Shown here in pieces: positions 17,154-25,790 of a DNA stretch of 64,000 bases. Under the pieces are notes generated by a model that searched no databases, was not told where the DNA came from, and was given only the letters and a program-made list of their open reading frames with translations. A program made the translations under genes and the position numbers. The stretch spans positions 124,001-188,000 of the forward strand of contig JADZAN010000024.1 in the NCBI GenBank assembly GCA_020852815.1. Direction: 5' to 3'. Each line of letters starts with the position of its first letter. Positions within the stretch are counted from its first letter, which is position 1. This DNA comes from Gemmatimonadaceae bacterium (GTDB lineage: Bacteria > Gemmatimonadota > Gemmatimonadetes > Gemmatimonadales > Gemmatimonadaceae).

Positions 17154-17183
17154 AGAAGCGGCGCCCCTCGGGGCGCCGCTTCT
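17154..17183. terminator. GC-rich hairpin between converging genes
   Basis: AGAAGCGGCGCCCC (17154-17167), loop TC, and GGGGCGCCGCTTCT (17170-17183) form a perfect 14-bp stem. It lies between the permease operon and the convergent EAL-HDOD gene and is flanked by T-rich CTTCTCG repeats on the plus strand, so it may terminate from both sides. Confidence 0.6.
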
Positions 17184-17215
17184 CGTCTTCTCGTCTTCTC
17201 GTCCTCTCGTCTTCT
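17181..17215. repeat. right arm of the perfect 35-bp inverted repeat
   Basis: Exact reverse complement of 17072-17106; it ends four bases before the stop of the convergent EAL-HDOD gene. The two arms could fold the spacer into one large hairpin enclosing the GC-rich stem at 17154. Confidence 0.93.
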
Positions 17216-17219
17216 GCCC

Positions 17220-18440
17220 CTACGAGGCCTTAGCCACCGGCGCATTCCCCGTCGGCATCTGCTCCGCCGCCCACTGCACCGACTCGCGATAGATCCCGGG
17301 GAGCGCGGCGGGGTCGAACTTGATCAGCTCGGCCGCCTCGGCCGCCGATTCCCACAGCCCCAGCTCGTACGACTCCACCACGGTCAGCGGCCCCGCCAGC
17401 GGCCCGCTACGGTCGAGGAGCGCGGCGCGAACGTCGTCGGCCAGGCTCACGCGCTCCAGCACTTCGTTCATCGGCATGCGGAAGACGGCGTCGAGGACGG
17501 AGAAGAGCCCGATGAGGAAGAGCGTCCCCTTGTCGAAGCGCGTCTGCGGCGTCGCCATCAGCTCGCAGAAGCGCGCGCGTTGCACGGCCTGGCGCACGAG
17601 TTCGTCGTCGGTGCCGCGCTTGCCCGTGCGCGCCGTCGCCGAGGCCAGCGCCAGCCAGCGCACCACGTTGTTGCGCCCCACCAGGCGCAGCGCATGGCCG
17701 ATCGACGTGATCCCCCGCCCGCCTAACGCGGCTGAGTTCACGATGCGCAGCAGCTGGTAGGTGATGCCCGGGTCGGACGAGATCACCGCCTCCAGCTCTC
17801 GCTCCGGCGTGTTAGGGTCGCGCGCCAGCGACAGGAGGCGCAGCGCCGCCGCGGTGCTCCCCGGCAGCTCGGCCGACGGGAGCGGCTCGGGACGCGAGAA
17901 GTGCGGGCCCTGGAACCCCTCGAACCCCAGCGACAGGCACGCCTTGTACAGCTTCAGGTCGAGGACGTGATCGGCAATGGCGCGCTTGCCCTGCCGCTTG
18001 AGCGCCGAGACCATCGGCCCCAGCGTCGCCGGATTCTGGCAGCGCAGGTCGACACGCACCGCCTTGGCGTGCGCCAGGTACGTCAGAATCGGTGCCCCCG
18101 GCGTCTTCGGAAGCTCGAACTCGTCCAGGACGATGGTCACCCCGCGCCTGGCCAGCTCGGCGACGGCTTCCACCAGCGCACCATCGGCCGGGAGGTCGGG
18201 GGGGAGGAGGACAACCAGCGACCCGGGATCGGGCGCCTCGAAGATCCGCCCCTCCAACTGCTGCTGGCTGGCGCGCACGTACGCGGGAAGCCCCCCGCGC
18301 AAGAATTCGAACGACCCGCTCAGGTAGCTGCGAGCGAACGGGTCGCCCCCGTCCTCTGGATCGCGAAAACGCAGCTCGTATCCGACGGCCGAGTCGGATC
18401 GATCGAAGACGGGCTGGCGTACGAGGAAGATTTCGGACAT
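17220..18440 (-). CDS. degenerate EAL plus HDOD domain signalling protein (YuxH type)
   Basis: 406 residues. The N-terminal EAL-like domain starts IFLVRQPVFDRSDSAVGYELRFR, where the signature EAL reads ELR. Later conserved acids are also altered (LDEFELPKTPG, RVDLRCQNP), so c-di-GMP hydrolysis is unlikely and a binding or scaffold role is more plausible. From about residue 195 an HDOD domain follows (LLSLARDPNTPERELEAVISSDPGITYQLLRIVNSAALG...ALRLVGRNNVVRWLAL). EAL-HDOD proteins control motility, virulence or stress by unknown partners. It is divergent from the PAS protein at 18.7 kb. Confidence 0.9.
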   Translation of the reverse strand: MSEIFLVRQPVFDRSDSAVGYELRFRDPEDGGDPFARSYLSGSFEFLRGGLPAYVRASQQQLEGRIFEAPDPGSLVVLLPPDLPADGALVEAVAELARRGVTIVLDEFELPKTPGAPILTYLAHAKAVRVDLRCQNPATLGPMVSALKRQGKRAIADHVLDLKLYKACLSLGFEGFQGPHFSRPEPLPSAELPGSTAAALRLLSLARDPNTPERELEAVISSDPGITYQLLRIVNSAALGGRGITSIGHALRLVGRNNVVRWLALASATARTGKRGTDDELVRQAVQRARFCELMATPQTRFDKGTLFLIGLFSVLDAVFRMPMNEVLERVSLADDVRAALLDRSGPLAGPLTVVESYELGLWESAAEAAELIKFDPAALPGIYRESVQWAAEQMPTGNAPVAKAS

Positions 18441-18723
18441 GAAGAGAGGGCGGAGCGTGCCTCATCGAGTATCGACCGGCAGCACGTCGTCCTGCAGCGT
18501 TGGAAACGGCGCGCCCACGGCTCCCCGGGGTTCCCGGGCGATGGTTACCGCGACGGTCTGCTGGCCCCTCAGCCAGGCCTGGCACGACAGGGCTGGCGAA
18601 GCGAGGCTCCTTTCATGATGCTGAATCGTCAGTACAGCAGAGGTTTGATCTTCCGAGACTATCGACGGAACGCCTGCTGACTCCGCTCGCGCGATCGACG
18701 AGCCTTTCTCGACCTTCCACGCA

Positions 18724-19572
18724 ATGCCGCAACCACTGTCTCCCATGGCACTTGGCGTCCTCGCCCTCGCGGCGGGTGCGCTCATTGGGCTCCTGGTGGG
18801 CGCGTGGTGGCGTCGCCGGGCGACAGCGCCGGCGCCGCGCGCAACCCCGGCCGAAGCGACGTTCCGCCCGGATGGGGGCGAGCGCGTGCGGTCGCAGGCG
18901 CTGGAGGCGGTCTCGGAGCCGGTCCTCGTGGTGGGGGGCGACGGCCGTATCCTGGAGTGCAATGCGGCGGCGCTCACGCTGCTCGATCGCCATCGCCCGG
19001 CGGTGAGCGGGGCGGAGGCGGCGACGATCCGGAAGCTGGTCTCGCCGAGCGGGATCGAGATCGCGTGGCGGGAGCTGGTGGAGGCGCGCTCGCCGTGGAC
19101 GGGTGAGGCGCACGTGCGCCTACCCGACGAGAGCCGGCGCGCGATGGCGGTGCGGTCGGTGCCGGTCTTCACGTCCAAGGGAGAGCTGGCGGGGTTGGTG
19201 GAGGTGTACCGCGACAGCGGGACGTCGACGTCGTTGACCGCCGACCGCTTCCTGAGCGCGCTCGACGCGCTCGACGAGCCGGGCGAAGGCGACGCGCACG
19301 AGGAGCCGGCGGTGGCGGCGGAGCGCGAGCTGCGCCTCCTTGCCCTCGGCTTCGCCGAGCTGGACAAGGTCATGCGCCAGTATGAGATGTTGCTCCCGGC
19401 CATGAGCGCCGAGGATCCGTTGACCGAGGCGATTGCCGGTCTGGCGGCGGAGACAAACGAGCTGGCGGCAACAGCCGATGTGCCGCGCCTGCTGCGCGAG
19501 ATCCCGCGCTCGATGACTCGTCTGCGCTCGCACCTCACGCGGCTGGCGGGTTCGGCGCCACGCGGGATGTAG
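18724..19572 (+). CDS. membrane-anchored PAS-domain protein
   Basis: 282 residues. One N-terminal helix at about 9-28 (LGVLALAAGALIGLLVGAWW) is followed by basic residues, so the rest lies in the cytoplasm. A PAS-like domain spans about 55-165 (ALEAVSEPVLVVGGDGRILECNAAALTLL ... GLVEVYRDSG). The C-terminal third is helical without a kinase, GGDEF or helix-turn-helix motif. It resembles the sensory half of a histidine kinase lacking the catalytic half. Partner unknown; the EAL-HDOD gene on the other strand is the closest signalling gene. Confidence 0.7.
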   Translation: MPQPLSPMALGVLALAAGALIGLLVGAWWRRRATAPAPRATPAEATFRPDGGERVRSQALEAVSEPVLVVGGDGRILECNAAALTLLDRHRPAVSGAEAATIRKLVSPSGIEIAWRELVEARSPWTGEAHVRLPDESRRAMAVRSVPVFTSKGELAGLVEVYRDSGTSTSLTADRFLSALDALDEPGEGDAHEEPAVAAERELRLLALGFAELDKVMRQYEMLLPAMSAEDPLTEAIAGLAAETNELAATADVPRLLREIPRSMTRLRSHLTRLAGSAPRGM

Positions 19573-19683
19573 CGCGCGCACTCTCACGTTAGGCACGCCG
19601 CCGGGGTGGCTGGCCGGGGCGTCGCGACGGTAGCTTACCGCTTCGCCTTGTGACCCCTCGAGGGTGGGGGGTTCGCCCGCAGA

Positions 19684-21417
19684 GTGCCAGACCGCAAGCC
19701 CGAGGAGTCCCGCGTGCCGATCGAAATACCTCCCTCTCCCGACGACCTCCGCGAGGCCACCTGGGAGACGCTGGCGCCGTACTACGAGGCGCTGGCCACT
19801 GTCGAGCTCACCCCCGATCGCGCCGAGGAGTGGTTACGGCGCTGGTCGGAGCTGAGCGCGGTGGTGGACGAGGCGGGGACGCTGGCGATGATCGCCTACA
19901 CGTGCGATACCGCCAACGAGGCCAAGGAGGCGGCGAACCTGCGCTGGTCGTCGGAGATCTTTCCCAAGGTGGGGGAGCAGAACGTGCGGCTGGCGGAGCG
20001 CCTGGTGGCGCTGGGGTGGTCGCGCGACGACATGGCGGTGGTGCTGCGCGAGTTCCGCACCGACATCGAGGTGTTTCGCGAGGCGAACGTCCCGCTCTTT
20101 GCCGAGTTGGAGGAGCACAGCTCTGCCTACCAGAAGCTCACCGGTGGGCTGGGCGCCGAGTGGGAAGGGGTGCGCGTCACCATCCCGCAGCTGCAACCCT
20201 ATCTCAAGGAGCTCGACCGCGGCGTGCGCGAGCGTGCCTTCCGGCTGGGAGCAGCGGCGTACCTTGCGCACCACGCCGAGCTGGGTGCGCTGTTCGACAC
20301 GATGTTCGCGCTGCGCCAGCGGATTGCGCGCAACGCGGGCTTTGCCAACTTCATGGAGTACGCCTTCCGGGCCAAGCACCGCTTCGACTACACGCCGGAT
20401 GACTGTGCGCGCTTTCATGCGGCGGTGGAGGCCACGGCGGCTCCCGCGGTGGAGCGCCTGATGGCGCACCGGCGAGATGCGTTAGGCGTGGAGGCGGTTC
20501 GCCCGTGGGACACGCTGGTGCAGCTGGAGAGCGACCGCCCGGTGCGCCCCTTCCACGACGTCACGGGGTTCGTGGAGCCGGCCAAGCGCATCTTCGACGC
20601 GCTCGACCCCGAGTTGGGGATGCAGTTCCGCGAAATGGCCGACGCCGGGCTCCTGGACCTCGAGAGCCGGCCGGGCAAGGCGCCGGGCGGTTACTGCACC
20701 AAGCTCCCGTGGCGCGGGCGGCCGTTCATCTTCATGAACGCGGTGGGGGTGCCCGACGACGTGAACACGCTGGTGCACGAGGCGGGGCACTCGTTCCACG
20801 ATTTCGCCGCGCACCGGCAGCCGTTCATCTGGCTGCGGGGGACGGGGCACGAGGCGGCCGAGCTGGCCTCGATGTCGATGGAGCTGCTCGTCACGCCGCA
20901 CCTCACCGCCCCCACCGGCTACTACACGCCGGCCGAGGCGCGCGCGGTGGAGGTGGAGAATCTCGAGGATGTGCTGAGTTCGCTGGTGCACATTGCCAGC
21001 GTGGACGCCTTCCAGCGCTGGATCTACACCAGCGGCGAGGGGCATGACGCGGCGGCGCGCGACGCGGCCTGGTTGCAGCTGCGAGCGCGCTTCGAGCGCG
21101 GCGTGGACTGGTCGGGGCTCGAGCGCGAGCGCGTGGCACGCTGGTACCGTCAGCTGCACATCTTCGAGTACCCGTTCTACTACATCGAGTACGGCATCGC
21201 GCAACTGGGCGCGTTGCAGCTGTGGCGCGACGCACAGGTCGACCCCGCGGGCACCATGCAGCGCTACAAGCGCGCCCTCGCCCTGGGGGGGACGCGCTCC
21301 CTCCCCGAGATCTACGCCGCCGCCGGCGCCCGCCTCATCTTCGACGAGGACGGGATGCGCGAACTGGTGCAGGCGGTGGAGGCGCGCCTGGCCGAGTTGC
21401 GCGGCGGCGGGAGCTGA
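19684..21417 (+). CDS. M3-family oligoendopeptidase (PepF-like)
   Basis: A 577-residue cytoplasmic zinc oligopeptidase. The HEXXH motif is His365-Glu-Ala-Gly-His369 in LVHEAGHSFHDF, and the third ligand Glu is in GHEAAELASMSMELL. The C-terminus has HIFEYPFYYIEYGIAQLGALQLW, typical of M3 oligoendopeptidases with a substrate-closing tyrosine loop. No signal peptide. GTG at 19684 is taken as the start; a second GTG ten codons later (VPIEIPPSPDDL) is possible. It stands alone with no operon partner. Confidence 0.93.
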   Translation: MPDRKPEESRVPIEIPPSPDDLREATWETLAPYYEALATVELTPDRAEEWLRRWSELSAVVDEAGTLAMIAYTCDTANEAKEAANLRWSSEIFPKVGEQNVRLAERLVALGWSRDDMAVVLREFRTDIEVFREANVPLFAELEEHSSAYQKLTGGLGAEWEGVRVTIPQLQPYLKELDRGVRERAFRLGAAAYLAHHAELGALFDTMFALRQRIARNAGFANFMEYAFRAKHRFDYTPDDCARFHAAVEATAAPAVERLMAHRRDALGVEAVRPWDTLVQLESDRPVRPFHDVTGFVEPAKRIFDALDPELGMQFREMADAGLLDLESRPGKAPGGYCTKLPWRGRPFIFMNAVGVPDDVNTLVHEAGHSFHDFAAHRQPFIWLRGTGHEAAELASMSMELLVTPHLTAPTGYYTPAEARAVEVENLEDVLSSLVHIASVDAFQRWIYTSGEGHDAAARDAAWLQLRARFERGVDWSGLERERVARWYRQLHIFEYPFYYIEYGIAQLGALQLWRDAQVDPAGTMQRYKRALALGGTRSLPEIYAAAGARLIFDEDGMRELVQAVEARLAELRGGGS

Positions 21418-21463
21418 CGCAACTGGGCCGATTCCCGCTGCTCACGCCCGCTGCTCACGCCCG

Positions 21464-21718
21464 CTACTGTGGCTTCTGGACCGACTTCCCCGGGTCGCGC
21501 TCGACGCCGATGGTGTAGTCGGTGGCCAGCGCCGCCACCGTCCCGATGGCCGCCCAGAACGGGAGGAGCGCGGCCCCGGCAATGCCGGCCGTGAGCGGGA
21601 GGTCGAGCAGGGTGCGCCCCTGCGGATTGCGGATCACGATACGCCGCACGTTCCCCTCGTGCAGCAGTTCCTTGATCTTGGCCTTGAGGTTGCCGCCGGC
21701 CACCTTGATCTCTTCCAT
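21464..21718 (-). CDS. DUF4342-like small protein
   Basis: 84 residues: MEEIKVAGGNLKAKIKELLHEGNVRRIVIRN, then a hydrophobic stretch at about 38-62 (LPLTAGIAGAALLPFWAAIGTVAAL) and a short tail. This matches the DUF4342 layout of a small amphipathic domain plus membrane segment. It has a good GGAGAGG site before ATG. Longer in-frame extensions would be antisense to nothing but lack family similarity. Function unknown. Confidence 0.75.
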   Translation of the reverse strand: MEEIKVAGGNLKAKIKELLHEGNVRRIVIRNPQGRTLLDLPLTAGIAGAALLPFWAAIGTVAALATDYTIGVERDPGKSVQKPQ

Positions 21719-21960
21719 GGTACCTCTCCGGTGGGAACACGCCGGCGCGGAACGCCTGCGCCGGCAAGCTAGGTCGGCTCGTTTCGCCGTGCCAGCAGTC
21801 CCTACGGCTCGCCTGACGCGACGGTTCCACTGCGCCATCGCCGCGAGATGTCGTTGCCCGGGCGTAACGCGACAACAGGCCATTCACGCGTGACTTTCTG
21901 CGCCATGGCGCGCGGGATACCTTCCGGTCTACAGACCGAACGTCGCAGGAGAACGACACG

Positions 21961-22365
21961 ATGGCCAACATGGTGGTGGCGCGCTTTGCCGAGGGGCACA
22001 TGCTCAAGGGGACCAGCCTTGACGTCGACCCCGCGCGCCCCAAGTGCCACATACGCACCGACGATGGAATGCACGAGGTCAAGCTCGCCGACCTCAAGGC
22101 GCTCTTCTTCGTGAAATCGCTGCACGGCGATGCCAAGCACGTCGAGGGACGCGACATCGCCCCGGTCGACCCGCGCCTGCGCGGCTCCAAGCTCGTCGAG
22201 GTGACCTTTCGAGATGGCGAGAAGCTCGTCGGGCTCTCGATGCGCTTCCCCCCAAAGCTCCCGTTCTTCTTCCTCGTCCCCGTGGACTCGGCGAGCAACA
22301 ACGTCCGCATCCTCATCAACGGGGAGCAGACGATAGGGATCGAACTCGTGGACCCGACGGCGTGA
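21961..22365 (+). CDS. uncharacterised beta-rich cytoplasmic protein
   Basis: 134 residues with a strong AGGAG site before ATG. Opening VVARFAEGHMLKGTSLDVDPARPKCHIR and LVEVTFRDGEKLVGLSMRFPP suggest two repeats of a small beta domain. Similar proteins exist in Gemmatimonadota and deltaproteobacteria but I recall no function. No signal peptide, no cysteine cluster, no enzyme motif. Confidence 0.7.
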   Translation: MANMVVARFAEGHMLKGTSLDVDPARPKCHIRTDDGMHEVKLADLKALFFVKSLHGDAKHVEGRDIAPVDPRLRGSKLVEVTFRDGEKLVGLSMRFPPKLPFFFLVPVDSASNNVRILINGEQTIGIELVDPTA

Positions 22366-22371
22366 GCAGGG

Positions 22372-22400
22372 CGGACGGGAGACGGGAGACGGGAGAACGG
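22372..22400. repeat. GACGGGAGACGGGAG array
   Basis: GGACGGGAGACGGGAGACGGGAG lies directly before the AGGAG ribosome-binding site of the next gene. The same word array, in either orientation, recurs at 29204-29224, 49219-49262 and 51459-51485. Confidence 0.8.
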
Positions 22401-22412
22401 AGGAGCGTCGTC

Positions 22413-22892
22413 GTGCGCTTCCTGGGTCTGCTCGCGCTCTCGACCGCCGTCCTGCCCCCGTGCGCTCTCGCGCAGGCGCGCACCGATCCGCCATCGCTTT
22501 CCTCGGCCCGGGTTACGGCGCAGGTGCTCGCCGGGACGGTGGCGGGGCCGGTGGCCTTCTTCGGTGCGGGGATCGCCACCAAGCGCGTGGCCCGCGCCCT
22601 TGGGGCCAACGACGACGAGGCGGGACGAGCGGCTTACGTGGGGGCGTATGCGAGCACGTGGCTCGCCACGGCCACTGTCCCGGCCCTCATCGGGCGTGAC
22701 GGGAAGTTTCCGGCCGCGCTCGGCGGTTCGGCGTTAGGCGCTCTGGCCGCCGCCGGGCTCGTGCGCGTGGGCAACTGGCGCTACGACGGCGACCGGCGCG
22801 AGTGCGGCCCGCTGTGCTGGACCATGGGGGCGCTCGTCTTCGCCCTCCCTTCGATCGGCGCCACCATCGCCTACGACCAATCGCGACGCTGA
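22413..22892 (+). CDS. exported small hydrophobic protein, unknown function
   Basis: 159 residues starting at GTG with AGGAG seven bases upstream. A signal peptide (FLGLLALSTAVLPPCALAQA) is followed by glycine/alanine-rich hydrophobic stretches (VLAGTVAGPVAFFGAGI and GGSALGALAAAGLVRVG), giving two or three weak membrane segments, and the end CWTMGALVFALPSIGATIAYDQ. Probably an envelope protein. Not recognised. Confidence 0.6.
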   Translation: MRFLGLLALSTAVLPPCALAQARTDPPSLSSARVTAQVLAGTVAGPVAFFGAGIATKRVARALGANDDEAGRAAYVGAYASTWLATATVPALIGRDGKFPAALGGSALGALAAAGLVRVGNWRYDGDRRECGPLCWTMGALVFALPSIGATIAYDQSRR

Positions 22893-22994
22893 GGGGTATC
22901 TCCCCGGCGCCTCGAGCGCGGGTTGCGCTCCTTCCCCGGCGCGGCTAGGGTCCATTCTCCCTCGCGCCCAATCGCCCGACTTGCCCTGCTGTCC

Positions 22995-23498
22995 ATGACG
23001 CGTCCGTCGATCATCCTCCTCTCCGCCTTCGCCCTCGTCTTTACGCTGGCCGGCGCCGCCTCCGCGCGCCGCGACGAGGAAACGCGCCGGCACCTCGTGC
23101 CCGCGACTGCCTCCGCGAAGACGGTCATCCAGGTCTACAAGTCGCCCACCTGCGGCTGCTGCAAGGCGTGGGTAGAGCACATCAAGGCAAACGGCTTCGA
23201 GGCGCAGGTCTTCGACATCACCGATGAAGAGCTGCAGGTGCGAAAGGGGCGGTTGGGCGTGGGGCCGCGGCTCGCCTCGTGCCACACGGCGATCGTGAAT
23301 GGCTACGTGGTCGAGGGGCACGTCCCCGCGGCCGACATCAAGCGCATGCTGGCCGAGAAGCCCGCCATTGCAGGGATCGCGGCGCCGGGAATGCCGGTGG
23401 GGAGTCCGGGGATGGAAGTCCCCGGTGCGCGCGCCGAGAAGTACGATGTGGTCGCGTTCACCAAGACCGGCACGACCAAGGTCTTTGCCAGTCACTGA
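22995..23498 (+). CDS. DUF411 metal-binding exported protein
   Basis: 167 residues. A signal peptide of about 25 residues (IILLSAFALVFTLAGAASA) precedes the DUF411 domain: YKSPTCGCCKAW with Cys53, Cys55 and Cys56, and ASCHTAIVNGYVVEGHVPAADIKRML with Cys96-His97. The pattern suits copper binding in the periplasm; DUF411 proteins often lie in copper-resistance loci, though no copper ATPase is present here. The following lipoprotein gene begins five bases after its stop. Confidence 0.9.
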   Translation: MTRPSIILLSAFALVFTLAGAASARRDEETRRHLVPATASAKTVIQVYKSPTCGCCKAWVEHIKANGFEAQVFDITDEELQVRKGRLGVGPRLASCHTAIVNGYVVEGHVPAADIKRMLAEKPAIAGIAAPGMPVGSPGMEVPGARAEKYDVVAFTKTGTTKVFASH

Positions 23499-23503
23499 CC
23501 GGA

Positions 23504-24094
23504 ATGATGCACGCGCGGAGATCGGGGTACCGCCCCAGCGTGACGCGCGGCGCCCGTCTCGCGGCTGCATGCGGGGTGATGCTGACGCAGGGGGCGCTGT
23601 TGGCGCTGACGGCGTGCGGCACGTCGTCGCCGGAGACGAACGGGGCGCCGCGCGCGGGGGAATCGTCCATGCCTGGCACTGAGACGCTGCTCGCCGCGCC
23701 GATGCAGCTGGCGGTGGGGGACGATTCGCTCTCGCTCGAGGTGGAGGCGTGGCGATCGTTCCAGCCGTTGCTCGACTCGGCCTCCGCCCGCCTCATTGCC
23801 GTCCTCCGCGTGAGTACCAGGGCGAAGGACAGCAGCAACGCCGGCAGTCGCGGGGTACCGGGGGCGCTTGGCGTCGATGCCGTATGGCTGGTGCGCGGGA
23901 GCGAGGTGGTGCGTGGTGAAGCGCGTGAGGAGCAGCCGCGCGAGGCGGGAGTGTCGACGGTGGAGTTCGTCCTTCGCGACGGTCCCACCTGGGCGGTGGG
24001 TGACTCGATCGACGTTGTCGTCACGGTATCCGGGGTGAGCGACGCCCCGCGCCTGTTGCGGGCTCCGCGCGTGGCGATTGCCCGCGTCGACTGA
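23504..24094 (+). CDS. putative lipoprotein
   Basis: 196 residues. The signal sequence ends in a lipobox LTAC with Cys38 (LLALTACGTSS). The mature part is beta-rich (SLEVEAWRSFQPL, ARLIAVLRVSTR, DAVWLVRGSEVVRGEAR, DSIDVVVTVSG), suggesting an immunoglobulin-like or jelly-roll domain. It starts within six bases of the DUF411 gene, so the pair is probably co-transcribed. Start taken at the first of two adjacent ATG codons. Function unknown. Confidence 0.7.
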   Translation: MMHARRSGYRPSVTRGARLAAACGVMLTQGALLALTACGTSSPETNGAPRAGESSMPGTETLLAAPMQLAVGDDSLSLEVEAWRSFQPLLDSASARLIAVLRVSTRAKDSSNAGSRGVPGALGVDAVWLVRGSEVVRGEAREEQPREAGVSTVEFVLRDGPTWAVGDSIDVVVTVSGVSDAPRLLRAPRVAIARVD

Positions 24095-24113
24095 CCGACT
24101 GCCTTCCCCGCGC

Positions 24114-24878
24114 ATGTCCACCCGCCCGTGGGTCCTGGCCGAGTCGCACTGGCCGACGGTGCGCGAGGCGCGGTACGAGGTCGTCGTGCTCCCCTGGGGG
24201 GCCACCGAGGCGCACAACACGCACCTTCCCTACGCCACCGACGTGGTGGAGGCGAGCGAGGTGGCGATTGCAGCTGCCGAGCTCGCGTGGAAGCGCGGAG
24301 GGCGCGTCGTCGTCCTCCCGCCGGTCCCGTTCGGGGTGAACACGGGGCAGCGGGGCGTGCCCTACTGCCTCAACCTCAACCCCACCACGCAGCTGGCGGT
24401 GCTGCGCGACCTGCTGCAGGCCATCGAGCCGCATGGGGCGCGCAAGTTCGTCATCGTGAACGGGCATGGCGGGAACGACTTCAAGCCGCTGATCCGCGAG
24501 CTGCAACCGCACACGCCGCTCTTCCTCTCCTGCATCAACTGGTGGACGGTGCTCGACGCGTCGCGCTACTTCGCCGAGCCGGGCGATCATGCGGGGGCGC
24601 TGGAGACGAGCGCGATGCTGCACCTGGCGCCCTCGCAGGTGCGGGCGCTGTCGGAGGCGGGGCGCGGGGAGGCGCGGCGCTTCCGCATCGCGGCGTTGCG
24701 CGAGGGGTGGGCGTGGGCCCAGCGCGACTGGCCGAGCGTGACCGACGACACCGGGGTGGGGAACCCCGCCGGTTCCACCGCGGCGCAGGGCGAGCGCTTT
24801 GTGCGCGATGCGGAGGAGAAGATCGCCGGCTACTTCACCGAGCTGGCGGCGGCCGACCCGGCGGCGCTGTACGAATGA
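24114..24878 (+). CDS. creatininase-family amidohydrolase
   Basis: 254 residues of the creatinine amidohydrolase fold. Conserved features: LPWGATEAHNTHLPYATDV (metal-binding Glu, His and Asp), GVNTGQRG, NGHGGN, and the Glu of ALETSAMLHLAP. Members hydrolyse cyclic or formamide-type amides, for example in creatinine, mycofactocin or riboflavin-related pathways, and the exact substrate cannot be read here. The stop overlaps the start of the ureohydrolase gene (ATGA), implying linked function. Confidence 0.9.
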   Translation: MSTRPWVLAESHWPTVREARYEVVVLPWGATEAHNTHLPYATDVVEASEVAIAAAELAWKRGGRVVVLPPVPFGVNTGQRGVPYCLNLNPTTQLAVLRDLLQAIEPHGARKFVIVNGHGGNDFKPLIRELQPHTPLFLSCINWWTVLDASRYFAEPGDHAGALETSAMLHLAPSQVRALSEAGRGEARRFRIAALREGWAWAQRDWPSVTDDTGVGNPAGSTAAQGERFVRDAEEKIAGYFTELAAADPAALYE

Positions 24879-25693
24879 CGGCGCCCGGTGGCGTGCGCGG
24901 GCGCCCGGTGCTCCTCGGCGTCTGCCATGACGCCTCGTCGTCGTTCCTGCGCGGGGCCGCCGATGCACCGGCGGCCATTCGCCGTGAGCTGCAATCGACC
25001 GCGTCCAACGCCTGGAGCGAGCGGCTGCAACTGATTGCACCCGGCGTGGCGTGGGACGACGCCGGCGATGTGGCGTTAGGCGACGACGACCCACGCGCGG
25101 CGATCGAGCAGGCGGTGGACGCGCTGCTGGCGGCGGGGCGCAGGCCGGTGGTGCTGGGCGGCGACCATTCCATCACGTATCCCGTGCTGCGCGCCGTGCG
25201 GCGACACCACCCCCGCCTCACCATCCTCCACCTCGACGCCCACAACGACCTGTATGAGTCGTTCGAGGGCGATCGCTTCTCGCACGCCTCCCCGTTTGCC
25301 CGGATCATGGAAGAGGCTCTCGCCGACCAACTGGTGCAGGTCGGGATCCGCGCCATGACGCAGCACCAGCGCGAGCAGGGCGATCGTTTCGGCGTGGACG
25401 TGGTGGACATGCGGCGCTGGGTGGCGGGCGATCGGTTCGCGCTGCGCCACCCGGTCTACCTCTCGCTCGACATCGACGTGCTCGACCCGGCCTTTGCGCC
25501 CGGTGTCTCGCACCGCGAACCCGGGGGGCTCAGCGTGCGCGAGGTGCTCTCCGTGGTACAGGGGATCGACCAGCCGATGGTGGGTGCAGACCTGGTCGAG
25601 TACAACCCTCGCCGCGACCTGGACGAAGTGACCGCACCCGTCTGCGCCAAACTCATCAAGGAGATCGTGGCGCAGATGCAACTGCGGGGCTGA
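24875..25693 (+). CDS. agmatinase/arginase-family ureohydrolase
   Basis: 272 residues. The binuclear manganese motifs are present: GGDHSITYP, LDAHNDL and SLDIDVLDPAFAPGVSHREPGG. Family members split agmatine, arginine, formiminoglutamate or guanidino acids. The subgroup resembles agmatinase-like enzymes, but specificity needs testing. Translation is probably coupled to the creatininase gene through the ATGA overlap, which hints at a two-step degradation of a guanidino or cyclic amide compound; that link is inference. Confidence 0.92.
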   Translation: MTAPGGVRGRPVLLGVCHDASSSFLRGAADAPAAIRRELQSTASNAWSERLQLIAPGVAWDDAGDVALGDDDPRAAIEQAVDALLAAGRRPVVLGGDHSITYPVLRAVRRHHPRLTILHLDAHNDLYESFEGDRFSHASPFARIMEEALADQLVQVGIRAMTQHQREQGDRFGVDVVDMRRWVAGDRFALRHPVYLSLDIDVLDPAFAPGVSHREPGGLSVREVLSVVQGIDQPMVGADLVEYNPRRDLDEVTAPVCAKLIKEIVAQMQLRG

Positions 25694-25749
25694 CGGGTTG
25701 CGCGCGGCCAGCCCTCGGCGCGTTTCTTCCGTGGTGCGGGGCGCCCGCG

Positions 25750-25790
25750 AGGCGGGGTGCACGCCCGTACGGCGGGGTGCACGCGCGGGA
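25750..25790. repeat. 20-bp direct repeat GGCGGGGTGCACGC
   Basis: Two copies with a 20-bp period, and a partial third (GGCGGGGTGCGAC) near 25808, occupy the spacer between the ureohydrolase gene and the outer-membrane protein gene. Confidence 0.7.

Noticed and set aside
18573-18723. Possible c-di-GMP riboswitch before the PAS gene
   Set aside because: A GCCAGGCCTGGC palindrome is present, but the conserved core bases of GEMM-type riboswitches could not be found.
18462-19538. A 358-residue minus-strand frame opposite the PAS gene
   Set aside because: Ser/Arg/Ala-rich without domain features; the plus strand has a clear transmembrane helix and PAS domain.
24114-24878. Assignment as true creatininase of creatinine degradation
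   Set aside because: The family is functionally diverse and no creatinase, sarcosine oxidase or creatine transporter lies nearby.
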